Shown here: positions 12,198-23,834 of the stretch, in pieces | How positions within the stretch are numbered: the first letter of the stretch is position 1 | How the letters are laid out: each line of letters opens with the position of its first letter | NCBI GenBank assembly: GCA_029532415.1 | Contig: JAQOTA010000050.1 | Coordinates: forward strand, 1,426,001 to 1,490,000 | Source: Marasmius tenuissimus | Lineage: Eukaryota; Basidiomycota; Agaricomycetes; Agaricales; Marasmiaceae | Length of the DNA: 64,000 nucleotides | Reading direction: 5' to 3' | Notes under the pieces: generated by a model | Seen by the model: the letters and a program-made list of their open reading frames with translations, nothing else | Told to the model about the DNA's origin: nothing | Databases searched by the model: none | Program-made: the position numbers and the translations under genes

Positions 12198-12835
12198 TTA
12201 CTCTCCAATCGCAGCTTGGGCAGCGGGACCATCCATGTAGAACGCATCGATGATCACGTAGTTGAGGGCAGCATTGCCAGGGCGGAGCAGGCCAACGGCG
12301 ACGATATTGTTGAGCCAGTAGTACTTCTCACTGCCAGTTTCGAAGCTGATACGGAGGTGCCACAAGGTCCCTGCAACACCGTCGGGGGTCTGACCAGGGC
12401 CAGCAGTTTGGATGAAGATATTTGCGCCATCGTCGGTGACGAGGTTGTAGCGGGTGTCGGCGCTGAAGGTACCAAAGGAGTCGGCGATACCCCAATCAGC
12501 CCCGAGGTTCATGACAGTACCTAAAAAAGAGCGAGTCAGTAGGGGAGGTAGTCAAAAATGGGGTAGCGGCGATTGAGGTACGAGTGTAAGGTGGAATGCC
12601 CGTGTGGGAAGGACGTACCGGTCATATGCTTTCCGGCGAAAGTTCCGCCAATGATGGGGAGCACGACACGGTGTCCCTTAGGGCCAGGTCCAACGTCGAC
12701 GGGAGTGTCGAGGGTACAGTTAAGGGTGTAGAGGTGCTTGAGCACCGGGGGCGCAGGGGGAGCTGCCTGTGCGAAGACAGTGGTCGCGGTGGCAAGCGCC
12801 GAGGAGACAGCGAAGAACAAGGTAGAGAACTTCAT
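12198..12835 (-). CDS. small secreted DUF3237-type protein
   Basis: Two exons (12619-12835 and 12198-12520) flank a 98-nt GT-AG intron at 12521-12618, giving about 180 residues. The N-terminus is a clear signal peptide (MKFSTLFFAVSSALATAT, then TVFAQA). The mature part has the layout of the DUF3237 family. That includes a strand ending LYTLNCTLDTPVDVGPGP, then GGTFAGKHMTGTVMNLGADW. Next are RYNLVTDDGANIFIQTAGPG, LWHLRISFETGSEKYYWLNN and a C-terminal YVIIDAFYMD. These proteins form a beta-barrel and their biochemical role is unknown. It probably acts outside the cell or in the secretory pathway. A TATA-like box lies upstream. Confidence 0.82.
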
Positions 12836-12920
12836 TACTCTAGTCGTGTCGGGATTAGTCCAAAGGTAGTTGGGATGAGCGGCTGGATGGACGATGGAAC
12901 TTTGACTGAACGCGTTGCGA

Positions 12921-12928
12921 TATTTAAA
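12921..12928 (-). promoter_or_regulatory. TATA-like box
   Basis: TTTAAATA on the minus strand, about 90 nt upstream of the start codon at 12835. It is the best core-promoter candidate for the small secreted protein gene. Confidence 0.35.
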
Positions 12929-13456
12929 CTTTCCTATACAGGGTCCTACTCCGGTATATATCTTTTCCCGTCTACTCAGAGACGGCGGAAATGGATGAAT
13001 GCGAGTTTATTGCCTGCAGAGTAAGTGTCCGGGTACAGAGCTGATTACCATCTCACCCAACAAATTCCTGCAGCTGGGCACTCTGACCAGGTCCATTCTT
13101 CCTCCAGCTGTGAGCTATTCGCTAATGTTAGCTCCACTGCCGGCACTTATACTGATGGGGCATACTTCTGCACTTTTTGAGACGGCCGAGCTGGATTCTT
13201 CAGGGTTACGCTGTTGGGGGACTTGCAATATTGATGAACCACGACTGGATCCACAACTCGTCACTGGGCTACAATTGCAGTGGCACAACAGCCCCAGGCC
13301 CGTTGGATTGAAGGATTTCATTACGAAGTATTGACTCGTCCTATAGCAGAAGCAACGATCCACTCGTGAGCCCGTGAGCCGGTATCTGACCAATTACTGC
13401 GAAGAAACATTATTCGGATGACCGGAGGAGCCTTCTACTCTATAGAGTACTCGCTC

Positions 13457-13476
13457 ACTCGGAGTCAACTCCGAGT
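13457..13476. repeat. perfect 9-bp inverted repeat
   Basis: ACTCGGAGT, a 2-nt spacer, then ACTCCGAGT form a perfect hairpin or palindrome. It lies about 600 bp upstream of the secreted-protein gene, in an otherwise featureless stretch. It could be a dimeric-factor binding site or a transposon relic. Confidence 0.35.
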
Positions 13477-16400
13477 TGGTCTGAGGAGAGGGAAGTTAGC
13501 CGCGGGCGGGCGTTGGGGGAGCGAGGTGAGGACAACAATCTGACATTCGTTCTATAGCCCATCGCTTTTCGCATGCGAAGTTCTGGACAAAAAAACATGT
13601 AATGTTACTGAATCTGACAGCCTGAGGATTCAGGAGGTCATGACTGAGCGTCGTAGAATTTGCCGATGTAATCGGGTCGCCAGCAAAACGCACCAGCAAA
13701 GATACGTCTGATATTCATACTAACAAGCGGCTCGGACCAGATCTTACAAAAATTCAGAGTCGAATAAAGCGTGTCGAAAGCACTGGGGAGGCAAAATCAT
13801 CTGGAGCTGGTCCGTAATTTCAACTTGGGTACAAGTTTGAAGTCATCAGCCTGGGAATCACCATCTGATTCCCGAATCCTGACGGCGAATCGCCGTCCCA
13901 GACGCAATCACGTGCGACTGCAAACACAGGTCCGAGCTGAATGGGTGTTTTTTTCGATGCCCTTTCTCTCGTTGGACGTCTGGAAACTCGAGAAAGTCAG
14001 GAACGAGCGAGAAGTGGAATGCTGCGCCTGCGGGCGCTTCTTGCCTGGACGGATGATTTCCATTACGTCAGCACTTATGGCTATCCAGGTTCCCACGGTG
14101 ACGGCAGGCCTAATCGAGGCTATCATACAGATCAACTTGAACTAGACATAGTATAACACCATCATAGTATTACCCATCGACAGCCATGATCTACTTGCAA
14201 TTAACAAGAGAACGTATGCCTAGAAGGATTAGGAGAGACCGACAAGGTTGCTGGAAAGAGATGAATCGGACCCCCAGTCGGAACGAGCTGGAGATTCAAA
14301 GAAAGTGAAGAAGATGAAGGGTCAAGACAACACCTCTCGTGGCGAAGACGTGATGGTCGTGCCGATGCAAACGACCACTACCCTCCTCCTTGAATTCACA
14401 TTGCTGTATGGGCCTCAAGCCCGTAGAAGGAGCTGCTCGAATAGAAGGAAGACACCAAGTGAGTTCGAGCTTTTTGTCCTCCTTGGTTTCTCTGACTGTC
14501 TGTTGTTGCGTAAAGATGTGCCTGACGTACAAGACTCGATGTTCCCGCACCAAGCTAGTCTAAAAAAAGTGCATCGGCAGTTTCTGCAAGTAATGGTACT
14601 TGTTTAGGCGATCTTCCGAAGGAATAGATGACGAAGAGCATGAGCATGAGCGTTCGGCTCTGGAAAGAGTCCTCAAGGATGGTGCAGAAAGAGGAATCGA
14701 AGGCCAGATATCCGAGGGCTAGCAAGAGAGGAAGCCGGTAGCGTGGAGGATGAATCTTTCATCACTCAATCATCACTCAATAATAGACGCAATCTCCTCG
14801 TAGGAACGGTGAAGCCAAGATAGGAAAACCCGCGTCGAAGGGAAAGTGAACGGAGATACGTCCAAGTCCACACATACAGCGGCTGTGCGCATTCGCGATC
14901 GTTCAGGATCGTTCCTTTCGCCTCCGATGGATACGAATCCGATTCTCATCTACCCTAGGTCAAAGACTCAGACAAGGAATCAAATATGTAAACACCCGAT
15001 GATGACGATGAATGCTCCCCTCAAATTGACGAGCCCTACCTACTAGCCTCCACCTGGCACTCTCGATACAAGCTGACCGTATCATGGAGCCGAGCCAACC
15101 AGAAGTCGAGGCGAACGATTACCTCGATGGTCGCTTCGGTTTTGCCAGGTACCCTTAGCTGCTGAAATTCTCAGTCCGCTCGTGTACCGAGATGTCATCC
15201 AGTGACGTTGATGCCCTGGTATTTACACGGACCGGGAGTCTATACGTATCGGTATTCCTCCCATGCTTGGTGATCCACATGCCGATAATGTCAAACGCAC
15301 ACTCATTCTTCCGATGACTCTGCCTCTGGCATGACGCCGTACGTTATTTTGTGTTTCACAAGAGTCATTCTATTCATAGATGTCCTCTAGGTACCCATCG
15401 AACGCTCACTCGACTACCCTTCGACTTCGCCTTCACGACTCAGATGACCCCTCGCTCTGAAAACCATCAGCATAAGGTCTCGAAGCAATTCGCAATCCCG
15501 AAGGCAGACCCTCAGACATCAAGAGTTATCCTCTGCAGTAACGTCCTTTATAATAGAAAAATGCGAGAACTATTTTCAGACCTCTAATATATTTGCTCAG
15601 TATGACTCGTCCCCTTCGATGATTCTTTAGCTCCAGCGCAAAGGCTTGTCACTTGGGTCTCTTTGACGCCTTGTAGAACGGAAGAAAGGAATCTTGATTG
15701 CGTGGTTCGTCGCCGCTGCCTCTCCAGGAAAGTGTGGCGGCCAAGGACTCAAATTCTGCCTTTATGAAGTAAGTAGTGAGGACAAAACCACATCTGTGAA
15801 ACCACGAGTTTTCGTCGAAGAATCGGCCGTAAGCTAAATGTTTCTATGACAAATCCCAATGACGGGGACCTTATCAAAGGATCCAATCCATGGCTGCCTG
15901 CAGTCTATTTCTGCGCGTGCCAGTTCATTGAGTGGTACTCAAAAATTCACTGCTCACGGTAAGACTTGGCTCTCCATCTTGAGAGAAGGCCAACAGAGCC
16001 TCGCCTTGCTCTCTCCCAACCCACATCGGGAGCTTCAGTGGATGTTCTGGTCCTGGTCAACTTGATAGGAATCTAATCTTGCTCAGGATGGCTCCGCAAG
16101 CCAACTTGGTGGCGGCCTTAGGCCCAAAGTAATAATTCGTGCTGTCAGTTCTTACCTTTGATTAGTCAAAGATCCGACACTGACCTGGAGGGTAGAAACT
16201 GAGCTATCTGGACAAAAAAGATTCCAGAGGAGGCAGAAGGAAGTTCGACATCCGTGCTTACAGCATCGGCGAAGTCCGTACCGGATCAGCAAGCTGAACG
16301 CAGGGCGACGTCTCGTTTTCCCACGGACCCCTCTTCACGTCAAACCTCGTTAAACTGATTGAACGTTCACTACGGTAGTCTGCCTCCGGGAGACTATTTC

Positions 16401-18080
16401 TTCATCTCAGCTACACTTTACTCATGCCCGACCAAATCCCACCTCTTGCTCGAGACACACATCCTTGAGAACGCAATACGCCTTGATAGCAATTACTTTG
16501 AATCTCGTTCCATCTGGGGGTCCTGCTTTGAGTCGGGAATGTTCGATTTAAGGTACGTGCCAGCACTACTAAGTATGCAGATTTCACCGTTAGTTGGGTG
16601 CTTCAAATCAATCGTTCCATCTATCAATCCCTTACCTTACTCACAACCAAATAAAGAAGGCTTTCTATTGATTCATCCGCGGGTTCAATGGCCCATCTAT
16701 CTCTGTCATACTGGAAAACTTCACGGGTTGAAACGTCGGATTACCCGAAAAGCAACAAGAAGAACAACTGATGGTCGCAAAACCCGTGACGGCTTGGAGG
16801 TCTTGGATTGCCAACCTCCACGGACGTCGTGAGTCTCCCTACAATACGACCGCTAAATCGGTTTTATTAATACCAGTCAAGAGGCCGCATCGTATTGGCA
16901 CTTGGCGGGTCGACAGCGTTGACGTCGTTGAGATTTTGTTTTTTTATATAAATCCCGGCCTTGTTTCAGCTCAGCATGGATTAGACATCTTGATTCAGTC
17001 CGATCAATATTCACAGGATATATCGGCGAATCGATGGATTGGTCAAGGCTTACTACCCTTTAAATTAGGAGCCGTGCCTATTCTAGTGACCCGGGTGTGC
17101 GTTCGTTCCTTCGTTGTTGAGAGAGACCAGCACCATCCACTCCCGGGTCTCTGTCAGCTGTCTCCTCCCATGACTCCGATGCTCGCTGTTGCTTTCCTCG
17201 CCGAGACTATCGTCCTTCGACTTTGTGTGCGGCAAACTTTCAATTCCAGGTGAACACACATGATCTCCCCGTGTTATCGAATTCCAACTGTCGCTTGTCG
17301 TTTACCCTAAAACTGACAGCTTTTTCAGTCCGGTTCACTACTCATTGGATACAAACGACCTTGAAGCGGTAGAAGATGATGCGTCCCTTCAATATAAATC
17401 TGGTCTTTTCAGGAATGATTTCTTTTAGATGCGAAGTTCCTTGAAAATGATGAAAAGATCGAAGTTGGGGAGGGCAACTCGGGAGCAACGCAGTTTCGGA
17501 CGATGTTATTCATGCATTCATGAATAGGACTGTGGGCTTCTCGTGCTTCCGGCACATGGACCGGGCAAAGTCTCCTCCCGCGCACGACAAGGCACCTTGT
17601 TTCCTACGCTCAACCTTCCCTATTGCACACACGTTCAACTCTGTCCCATTTCCAGAAGTTCAGAGTAAATGCTGATGCCAACCGAGAGTTAATATTCTTT
17701 CCAAGACAGTAAATATACCAGCAAAGTACTGGGAGCGCTACCAGACTATCCCCACCCGTTGGCTTGTCTTCCTGAATTCAAACCATCTTGGACCCCTGGC
17801 TTCAGTACCGCGACTCAAATGACACGTAGCTATCGGCACTCGTCTGCGGTAGCCCAATTCATTCAAGAGACGGAAAACGGGAGACTGGGAGGCCCGGAGA
17901 GTTTGTATGGGTCTCAGGCAGATCCCTCCCACACCCGTTTTACATCCATAAGGCCTCACCAGCGTTTTAAACTTTGATCTCATCATCTGTTCACGAGAAC
18001 TGTTGCGTTGGCCGATGCTTCCTAATGTAAATTCAAAAGGTCTAATGTGGTCGAGGTTACGAACTAGTGGAGGGTTACGA
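13477..18080. other. gene-poor stretch with possible decayed remnants
   Basis: No complete gene is supported over about 4.6 kb. From 14.25 to 15.5 kb there are short coding-like pieces, for example a charged segment near 14.6 kb (DDEEHEHERSALERVLKDG) and a possible F-box-protein-like fragment near 15.16 kb (AAEILSPLVYRDVI). They are interrupted by stops and frame changes. Open frames at 16359-16832 and 16771-17253 have no recognisable domain. The region is most simply read as decayed genes or transposon relics upstream of the first GMC gene. Confidence 0.35.
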
Positions 18081-18100
18081 GTAGATTTTGGTATTAAAGG
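18055..18100 (+). promoter_or_regulatory. GMC-1 promoter: GGTTACGA pair and TATA-like box
   Basis: GGTTACGA occurs at 18055-18062 and again at 18073-18080. A TATA-like TATTAAAGG lies at 18092-18100, only about 32 nt before the start codon at 18132. The same order of elements is seen upstream of the third GMC gene at 34885, so the promoters are related. Confidence 0.5.
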
Positions 18101-18131
18101 GAGGTTGTTCGCGACTATCTAATCCCACACC

Positions 18132-20807
18132 ATGCGTCTCTCTCCTTGGTTCATTCTCCTTTCAACGGCGCTCACCGCATACGCGGTAGAACTCGACGCT
18201 GCCGCGTTTTCGAAGGTCAAGTTTGACTACCTCGTCGTAGGAGGGGGAACGACTGGCCTCACGGTTGCCGCTACGTAAGTTTACCATTCAATCTCCCCAC
18301 ATACTACGCTCATCCTCGCCTATTAGACTCTCGCAGGATTCGCGGGCTGTTGTGGGAGTCATTGAAGCTGGAGAACGCTTGTATGATGACAATGTTCTCA
18401 TCCCTGGTATGTTCAGTGTGTCTGTAATCCTGATGTCAGGTCTAAACATGACGCAGGATTCGCCGGGACGATTCTCAATAGTACGACTTTCAGAGTTGTG
18501 GAACTCACATGTGCCTGACTCTGCATAGACCCCAAGTACGACTGGCAGTTCTTCTCGGTACCCCAGGACCATGTTGATAACCGACAAATTCAATTGGCGC
18601 GGGGAAAGATTCTTGGAGGGACGAGTGTTTTGAACTACCTGGGCTACACCAGGTCATATCTTCCAAGTTCCCCTAATTCGTGTGGTACTTTACTGATGCG
18701 CCGGGTATTCCAGAGCTGCCACAAATGAATACAATGGTATTGCGCTAGTGGATTCTTTCTTTCCCCATGAAAACTCACCCTCCACCTTACAGGTATCGAG
18801 TCACTTGGTAATCCAGGATGGGGCGCCAAAACTATGTTCGACTTCATGAAAAAGTCCGAAAACTGGACGGCCCCTACCAACCGCGAGTTCATTGAACAGT
18901 ACGGCGCGAACAACGACCCAGCAAATCACGGTCGTGGTGGTGCGCTCAAGACCACTAGCTACGGGCTCTTCAGCGACCTTCAACCACCCTTCTTTAAGGC
19001 GTTTGAGAACCTCGGTGTTCCGACCAATAGAGCGCCCGTGAGTACGCGAGATTCATACTGCGCTGTCTTGCCATTGACCTTAACTAAACACAGTATGGCG
19101 GAAACAGTGTTGGTGGTTGGGCTACCACTTGCACTATGGATGCGCAGAATCGCTCGAGACATTTTGCTGCCAATGTTAGTAGCATCTGACGAGGCTGTTC
19201 AGGACCATATCCCTGACTACCTTGCTCGTCTTCTCCAGGCGTTCTACGAGCCCAACCGCGAGAAGAAGAACCTGATCCTCCTCACTGGCGCACAAGCAAC
19301 AAAGGTTGAATTCAGTAGCGCGAACGGAGGCGATCTCTCTGCTACTGGTGTCACCTTTGTTGGCCGCGACAAGCGTAAATACACTGCACAAGTTTCGAAG
19401 GAAGTTGTCCTCTCAGCTGGTCCGTGTCTTGTAACCCTTTAGCGTTGCTATTGACTTATGTCTGCGCTATGAGGCTCTCTCAAGAATCCTCAACTGCTTG
19501 AACTTTCTGGTAAGAGGACCAATAGTCTCAGATCGTGCTTTTTGGTTGACCTTCTCTTCTCCTAGGTATTGGTAATACCCAAGTCCTGAATAAGATTGGG
19601 ATCAAGACTCTGGTAGACTTGCCTGGTGTCGGTGAAAATTTGCAGGTGCGCCTGAACCTCTTGCTCCAATCGACCTTATCCAATGACTCCGTCGTAGGAT
19701 CATCCTGGAATCAACCAGAACTTCCAAGCCATTGACTCCGCGTTCACCTTCGACAAGCTGAGCAGCCCCGAGGGCGTTGCCGAGGAATATAACTTATATG
19801 TTCAGAACCGTACCGGGTTGCTGAGCACATTCTCGTCCGCCTTGGTGTTCATCCCCTGGACCGACTTCATGTCCAAGCAAGAGTTTACTCAACTAAAAAA
19901 GGAGCTTGACGCTGCATTGGCTGCTGATCCCGCCAAGTACAACACGCCAACCTACAAGTTGCAAAGGAAATGGCTTGATGATAACTCTGTTCCCGAGCTT
20001 GAAGTTATCTTATTCCCCCGTGAGTTAATTTCCCCTGGCAGATGTCGCCAGTACTTACGGTGTCGAAACTCAAGGGTCCGCCCTTGTGAACCCGAGCGAT
20101 ACTACCGGTAAATTCTACACTTTCAATACCCTCTTGATGCATGCTTGGGCGAGAGGAAACGTGAGTGCTTCATCAAGACTCGTCTTTTGCCTACGTCAAA
20201 TATTCTCGTCGCCCAGGTTCATGTCAACAGCACCGATGGTCTTGCCGCCCCTGTTATTGACACGAGCTACCTGAACTCCCCTGCCGATATCGGTTCGTTC
20301 TCTCCTGTCGCAACTGTGATCTACTCTCGCTCAGGCTTCCACAGACGTCAAGGTCTTTGTCAAGGCGCTCCGCTATGGCTTCAAGCTCGCTAAGACAGAG
20401 CCCATGAAGTCGGTCACCAAGGGCGTCATCAGTCCTGCAGAAAACGCCACCGACGCAGAGCTCATTCAACACTTGAAGACTAACCTCGGCACCAACTATC
20501 ACTTCATCGGAACTGCCGCGATGCTTCCTCGCAAGGACAAGGGTGTCGTTGATTCGAACTTTAAGGTCTATGGCACCAAGAACTTGAGAATTGCTGATGC
20601 TAGCATCCTCCCTATTGTGAGGGCTTTCGTTTGAATCTACTCTTTGCTATGTGCGTCTCATCAAAGCTACTTATAGCACATCGGAACCCACCCTGTGGCG
20701 ACCCTCTACGGGTAAGTGTCACGTCCCGTTTCATAGAATGGGTGCCTTACTGAGCTTCCTGTAGCATGGGTATCAAAGCCGGATGTACTATCCTCAAGAA
20801 CTGCTAA
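18132..20807 (+). CDS. secreted GMC oxidoreductase, copy 1 (AA3-type)
   Basis: Many-exon gene of roughly 600 residues. A signal peptide (MRLSPWFILLSTALTAYA) precedes the FAD-binding Rossmann motif (FDYLVVGGGTTGLTVAAT) and the acidic ribose-binding strand (VVGVIEAGERLYDD). GMC signature 1 is GKILGGTSVLNYLGYTR and signature 2 is GSLKNPQLLELSGIG. The C-terminal domain has the first active-site His (NYHFIGTAAMLPRKDKG), the FAD motif YGTKNLRIADASILPI and the second His (HIGTHPVATLYG). It ends GCTILKNC. All inferred junctions are GT-AG and in frame, so it appears functional. The family oxidises alcohols, aldehydes or sugars outside the cell. The exact substrate (aryl alcohol, glucose or other) cannot be told. 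It is closely related to the two copies at 27.4-30.2 and 32.1-34.9 kb. Confidence 0.88.
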
Positions 20808-21779
20808 TCCGTCGATCGTTCTGCTCATTGATCCGAAACACGAGTCAATCCTTCTTTATCTCCCTCATTTATAAAATTCCACGCTTCGATCCCTGTTTCA
20901 TTATTGTAATATCTATTAGGTTGTGATGTTGGATGTAATTTGGTCGCCCTTAAATGTCCTTGGGTTTTGGTCGGATCCATAGTTTTCATCGACGTCTGGT
21001 TTGGACAAGTGCGTTGGCGAGAGGACCAGCATTTGAACGTATTACCCTACGCCATAGACCAAGTCATTCTCAGATCCGAGGCGTGATCCGGGCCTAGCAT
21101 CGTAGACTATATAGTCAATAACGGGTTTAACACACACTTTATTGAACTTGCTACTAGTGACTATCGGATACCTCAGCCTAGGTGACTACCGGGCGGCAGT
21201 GGACAGTGCATTTTTCATGCGTCTGGGTTGTGTCGAAGAATAACAGTGATGATTTATTTCAAGTATGTTTTTTGGCATGACATTCAGATAGTTCAAACTT
21301 TACTAGGCCGGAAGAAGCGGGAAAGTTGTAGTAGGGATATGTGTAATGTGGTACCGATTGGCAGGAATGGTGGTAACTGGTGCAACAATGATGCTTACAG
21401 ATTGATATTTTGAGACTGAAAGCTTGATTAGTTAGGTATAGAAGACAACTAATGGACAATTGCGGACCATAGCACAGCATATACTGCAATGCTAACCCAG
21501 AATACTTGTCCAGCGGTACCCAACCCTCGACTCCCTCCATCGGACTGTTGACTTGTTTTTCCGAGCTCCTGGAACCTAGAATGCAAGAGCAGTGAGTTTC
21601 GAGCTCAAATTAGCCTGGGCTACATGGAAACATACCTCGTTTTCTTTCGAAGTGACAGCCAGGATCGGGAGGAGAGTCAAAGGAAGATGGGTCGAGCGAG
21701 TCAAGCTGTGCAGGTTGTGCCTCGCGAGGCTGACTAAGGTGCTTCCCTATATGGGAGGGCCGGACCGGCGGGCTCCGGG
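20808..21779. other. 3' flank of GMC-1, nothing else recognised
   Basis: The first 150 nt resemble the 3' flank of the GMC relic at 22.9 kb and so are probably 3' UTR. No coding exon or RNA gene is recognised in the rest. Confidence 0.4.
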
Positions 21780-21843
21780 GTAAGTTACCACTAGAGGTCT
21801 CTCGAACCTCGAGGTAACTTACCAGTAACTTACGGTAACTTAC
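21780..21843. repeat. clustered GTAACTTAC repeats with an inverted copy
   Basis: GTAACTTAC occurs at 21814-21822, 21825-21833 and 21835-21843. An inverted copy, GTAAGTTAC, is at 21780-21788, and partial copies follow to about 21870. The mix of direct and inverted 9-mers around a short core is unlike the surrounding sequence. It may be the end of a decayed transposon or a regulatory cluster. Confidence 0.5.
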
Positions 21844-21869
21844 CTGGTAACTTTGAAAAACGGTAAGTT

Positions 21870-22780
21870 TGGTAGGGTTTCTTACGCAACGCTAGTGGAC
21901 ACCAGAGGACCTTCAAGACCGACACGGTCCGTGACGGACTGTCGGTCCAGGGGAGAAGCCAGCCTTATGTCAGCAATTCACTGTCAGTACTTGAACATCC
22001 GAGCGAACTTGCGAAGCTCGTCCAACGACCACGACCAGGACTTCATTCTGTACTACATGGTTATTGGCGAAACCAAAGCTCTTCAAAATAGGCAATATCA
22101 TAAGCCGCAAGAAGTCGAGCTCCCAGCTACGAGGAGAATACCTCTGTCATCTTTATTTCTGTTCTTTATCCCTACCTTTATCCCTACCATCATCATCCGA
22201 GCGGCTCGCCTTGCAGCGGCTCAATGTTTTCTCATCCCTCAGGTTCGAGCTTTCGGAAGGCCTGGCATCTTTGACTCGTTGCTCACGCTGAGGAAGTCAA
22301 CCGACTATCTATAGACCTCACCTAACTCTCATGGCTTATGTCAACTCTGATGAAAAGGCCTGGCTCCTAGTAGGCGGCGAGGGTCCGCCATGTTCAGGCG
22401 GATGCCCCAAACAAATTCACGACCGAAAAGGACCCGGACGATCCAATCAACCGAAACCATATTCCGGTCAAGGAAGTGTCAAGAGCTCACTACTGTGCTC
22501 AAACGAGACGAGCAGCATACGACAAGGGAAACACGGTGGAAGAGTATCTCCTAGGACATCTTTGATACCCTGACGTCGTCCGAAGGTAAGTGGTACTTCA
22601 AAAGATCCGTTCACGGGAGATCGAAGTTGTTCTTCGGCGCCGTTTTCAGCAATGAATTTCCTAGAACCAGAACGTAATCCGGTTCAATCCATTGCGGCCC
22701 TTGAAAAGCTGTCCTATGTTGGACCTTGGTGGGATTTTGGACGTGTACAAGCGAGGCCAAGGCTGTCATACAATCATGGG
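21870..22780 (+). pseudogene. possible decayed coding fragment
   Basis: Between about 22.33 and 22.59 kb the plus strand contains coding-like text in shifting frames, for example KDPDDPINRNHIPVKEVSRA and RRAAYDKGNTVEEYLLGHL before a stop. I do not recognise it. It lies between the repeat cluster and the GMC relic, so it may belong to an inserted or rearranged segment. Confidence 0.25.
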
Positions 22781-22791
22781 TCTGTCAGCAG

Positions 22792-22922
22792 CACATTGGC
22801 GCTCACCCTGTGGCGACGCTCTACGGGTAAGCGTCACGTCTTGATATAACGAAAGGGCGTCTCACTGACCGTTCCGTAGCATGGGCATTGAAGTCGGTTG
22901 CACCATCCTCAACAACTGCTAA
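22792..22922 (+). pseudogene. GMC oxidoreductase relic (last two exons only)
   Basis: The piece encodes HIGAHPVATLYG, a GT-AG intron (GTAAGC...CGTAG), then MGIEVGCTILNNC and a stop. This matches the last two exons of the GMC genes in the window, including intron position and 3' flank. The sequence before it does not match a GMC gene and no upstream exons were found. It is therefore a truncated fourth copy. It keeps the second active-site His but cannot make an enzyme. Confidence 0.75.
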
Positions 22923-23305
22923 CCGAAATCGGCCTAAAACACAAGTCTATCCTCCTTTATACATCATTCATGAAATTTTACGCCTCATTTTGTCCCAAGC
23001 TCAACACTATAATTGTGTGTTACAATAAGAGAACAAACAGTTATATTTTATTCGGTCCGAACCAGTCGTCCGACGAACCATTCGGTCAAATCCGGGGTCC
23101 GTGACACCAAAGACTTACTGGTGTTACCGGTGAATTTCTAGGGCTTCAGGCTTGTTACTAGAGCAGTCATTCTCAGTAGCTGGGATGCCATACCATGTAT
23201 GAAGTCTCAAAACCCAGCGGATCGTGAGTAGGATTGTAGCAACTCGTTGGATATGTTCTTGACCTACCGGGGCTGGTATAAATTATACCCTCAATCTACT
23301 TCTGT

Positions 23306-23402
23306 GGTTCGATGGCGTAGTTGGTTATCGCATCTGTCTAACACGGCCGAAAGGATTCTCATTGTGCACAGAAAGTCCCCAGTTCGAGCCTGGGTCGAAT
23401 CA
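23306..23402 (+). tRNA. tRNA-Val(AAC): tRNA-Val (AAC) with 23-nt intron
   Basis: The acceptor stem GGTTCGA pairs with TCGAATC (one G-U pair). The D arm is GCG/CGC around TAGTTGGTTAT. The anticodon stem is TCTGT (23333-23337) with ACAGA (23368-23372), and the anticodon AAC is at 23340-23342. An intron of about 23 nt (23344-23366) sits after position 37, the usual place for nuclear tRNA introns. The T arm is CCCAG/CTGGG with loop TTCGAGC. CCA is not encoded, as expected for a eukaryotic nuclear tRNA. Confidence 0.9.
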
Positions 23403-23834
23403 AGAACCGTGAGGGGCCTCCGCTTTTGCACCAGAGCCGTGGAACTCTCCTGTGTCAAAGCATTGAGCCTTCCGACGCAGAAGGCAACGAACGACTTAGT
23501 AGCTGAAGTTGAAGAGTCAGGACTGACAAAGCGAAACATTGAATCAGTCGCCAACGAACCAACCATTTGGGCACTGTCATTGGCCATAGGCCCAGTGTCC
23601 CGTATTTGCTGGAGGTATATCTCAGGGTACGTCGCTCCTCCATAGCACCGCGAATTTACTTCCAAATATAAGCATTTGACGCGTCGTAATACAAGCCATA
23701 TTCCCCAAGTCATGACTTTAGGCATTAGTGGCAAGCACATAATTCGCGAAACATGATATTGCTTTATCGAGTCCAACCTGAAGCAAACCTGAAGGCTATA
23801 GATTGTACAAATACGTAGGCAACATCCGAGTTCT

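Noticed and set aside
13908..14145. Possible small gene on either strand
   Set aside because: No domain, signal peptide or consistent splicing; neither strand is convincingly coding.
18288..18593. Minus-strand open frame near the start of GMC copy 1
   Set aside because: It is a shadow of conserved GMC exons on the plus strand.
20015..20080. Apparent ultra-short introns of 22 and 23 nt in GMC copies 1 and 2, after the ...ILFP segment
   Set aside because: An acceptor 33 nt further on (introns of 55 and 56 nt) keeps the frame equally well and matches the 49-nt intron of copy 3, so the normal-length introns are preferred.
20404..20634. Open frame resembling a separate small protein
   Set aside because: It is the C-terminal exon of GMC copy 1 running into its intron, not an independent gene.
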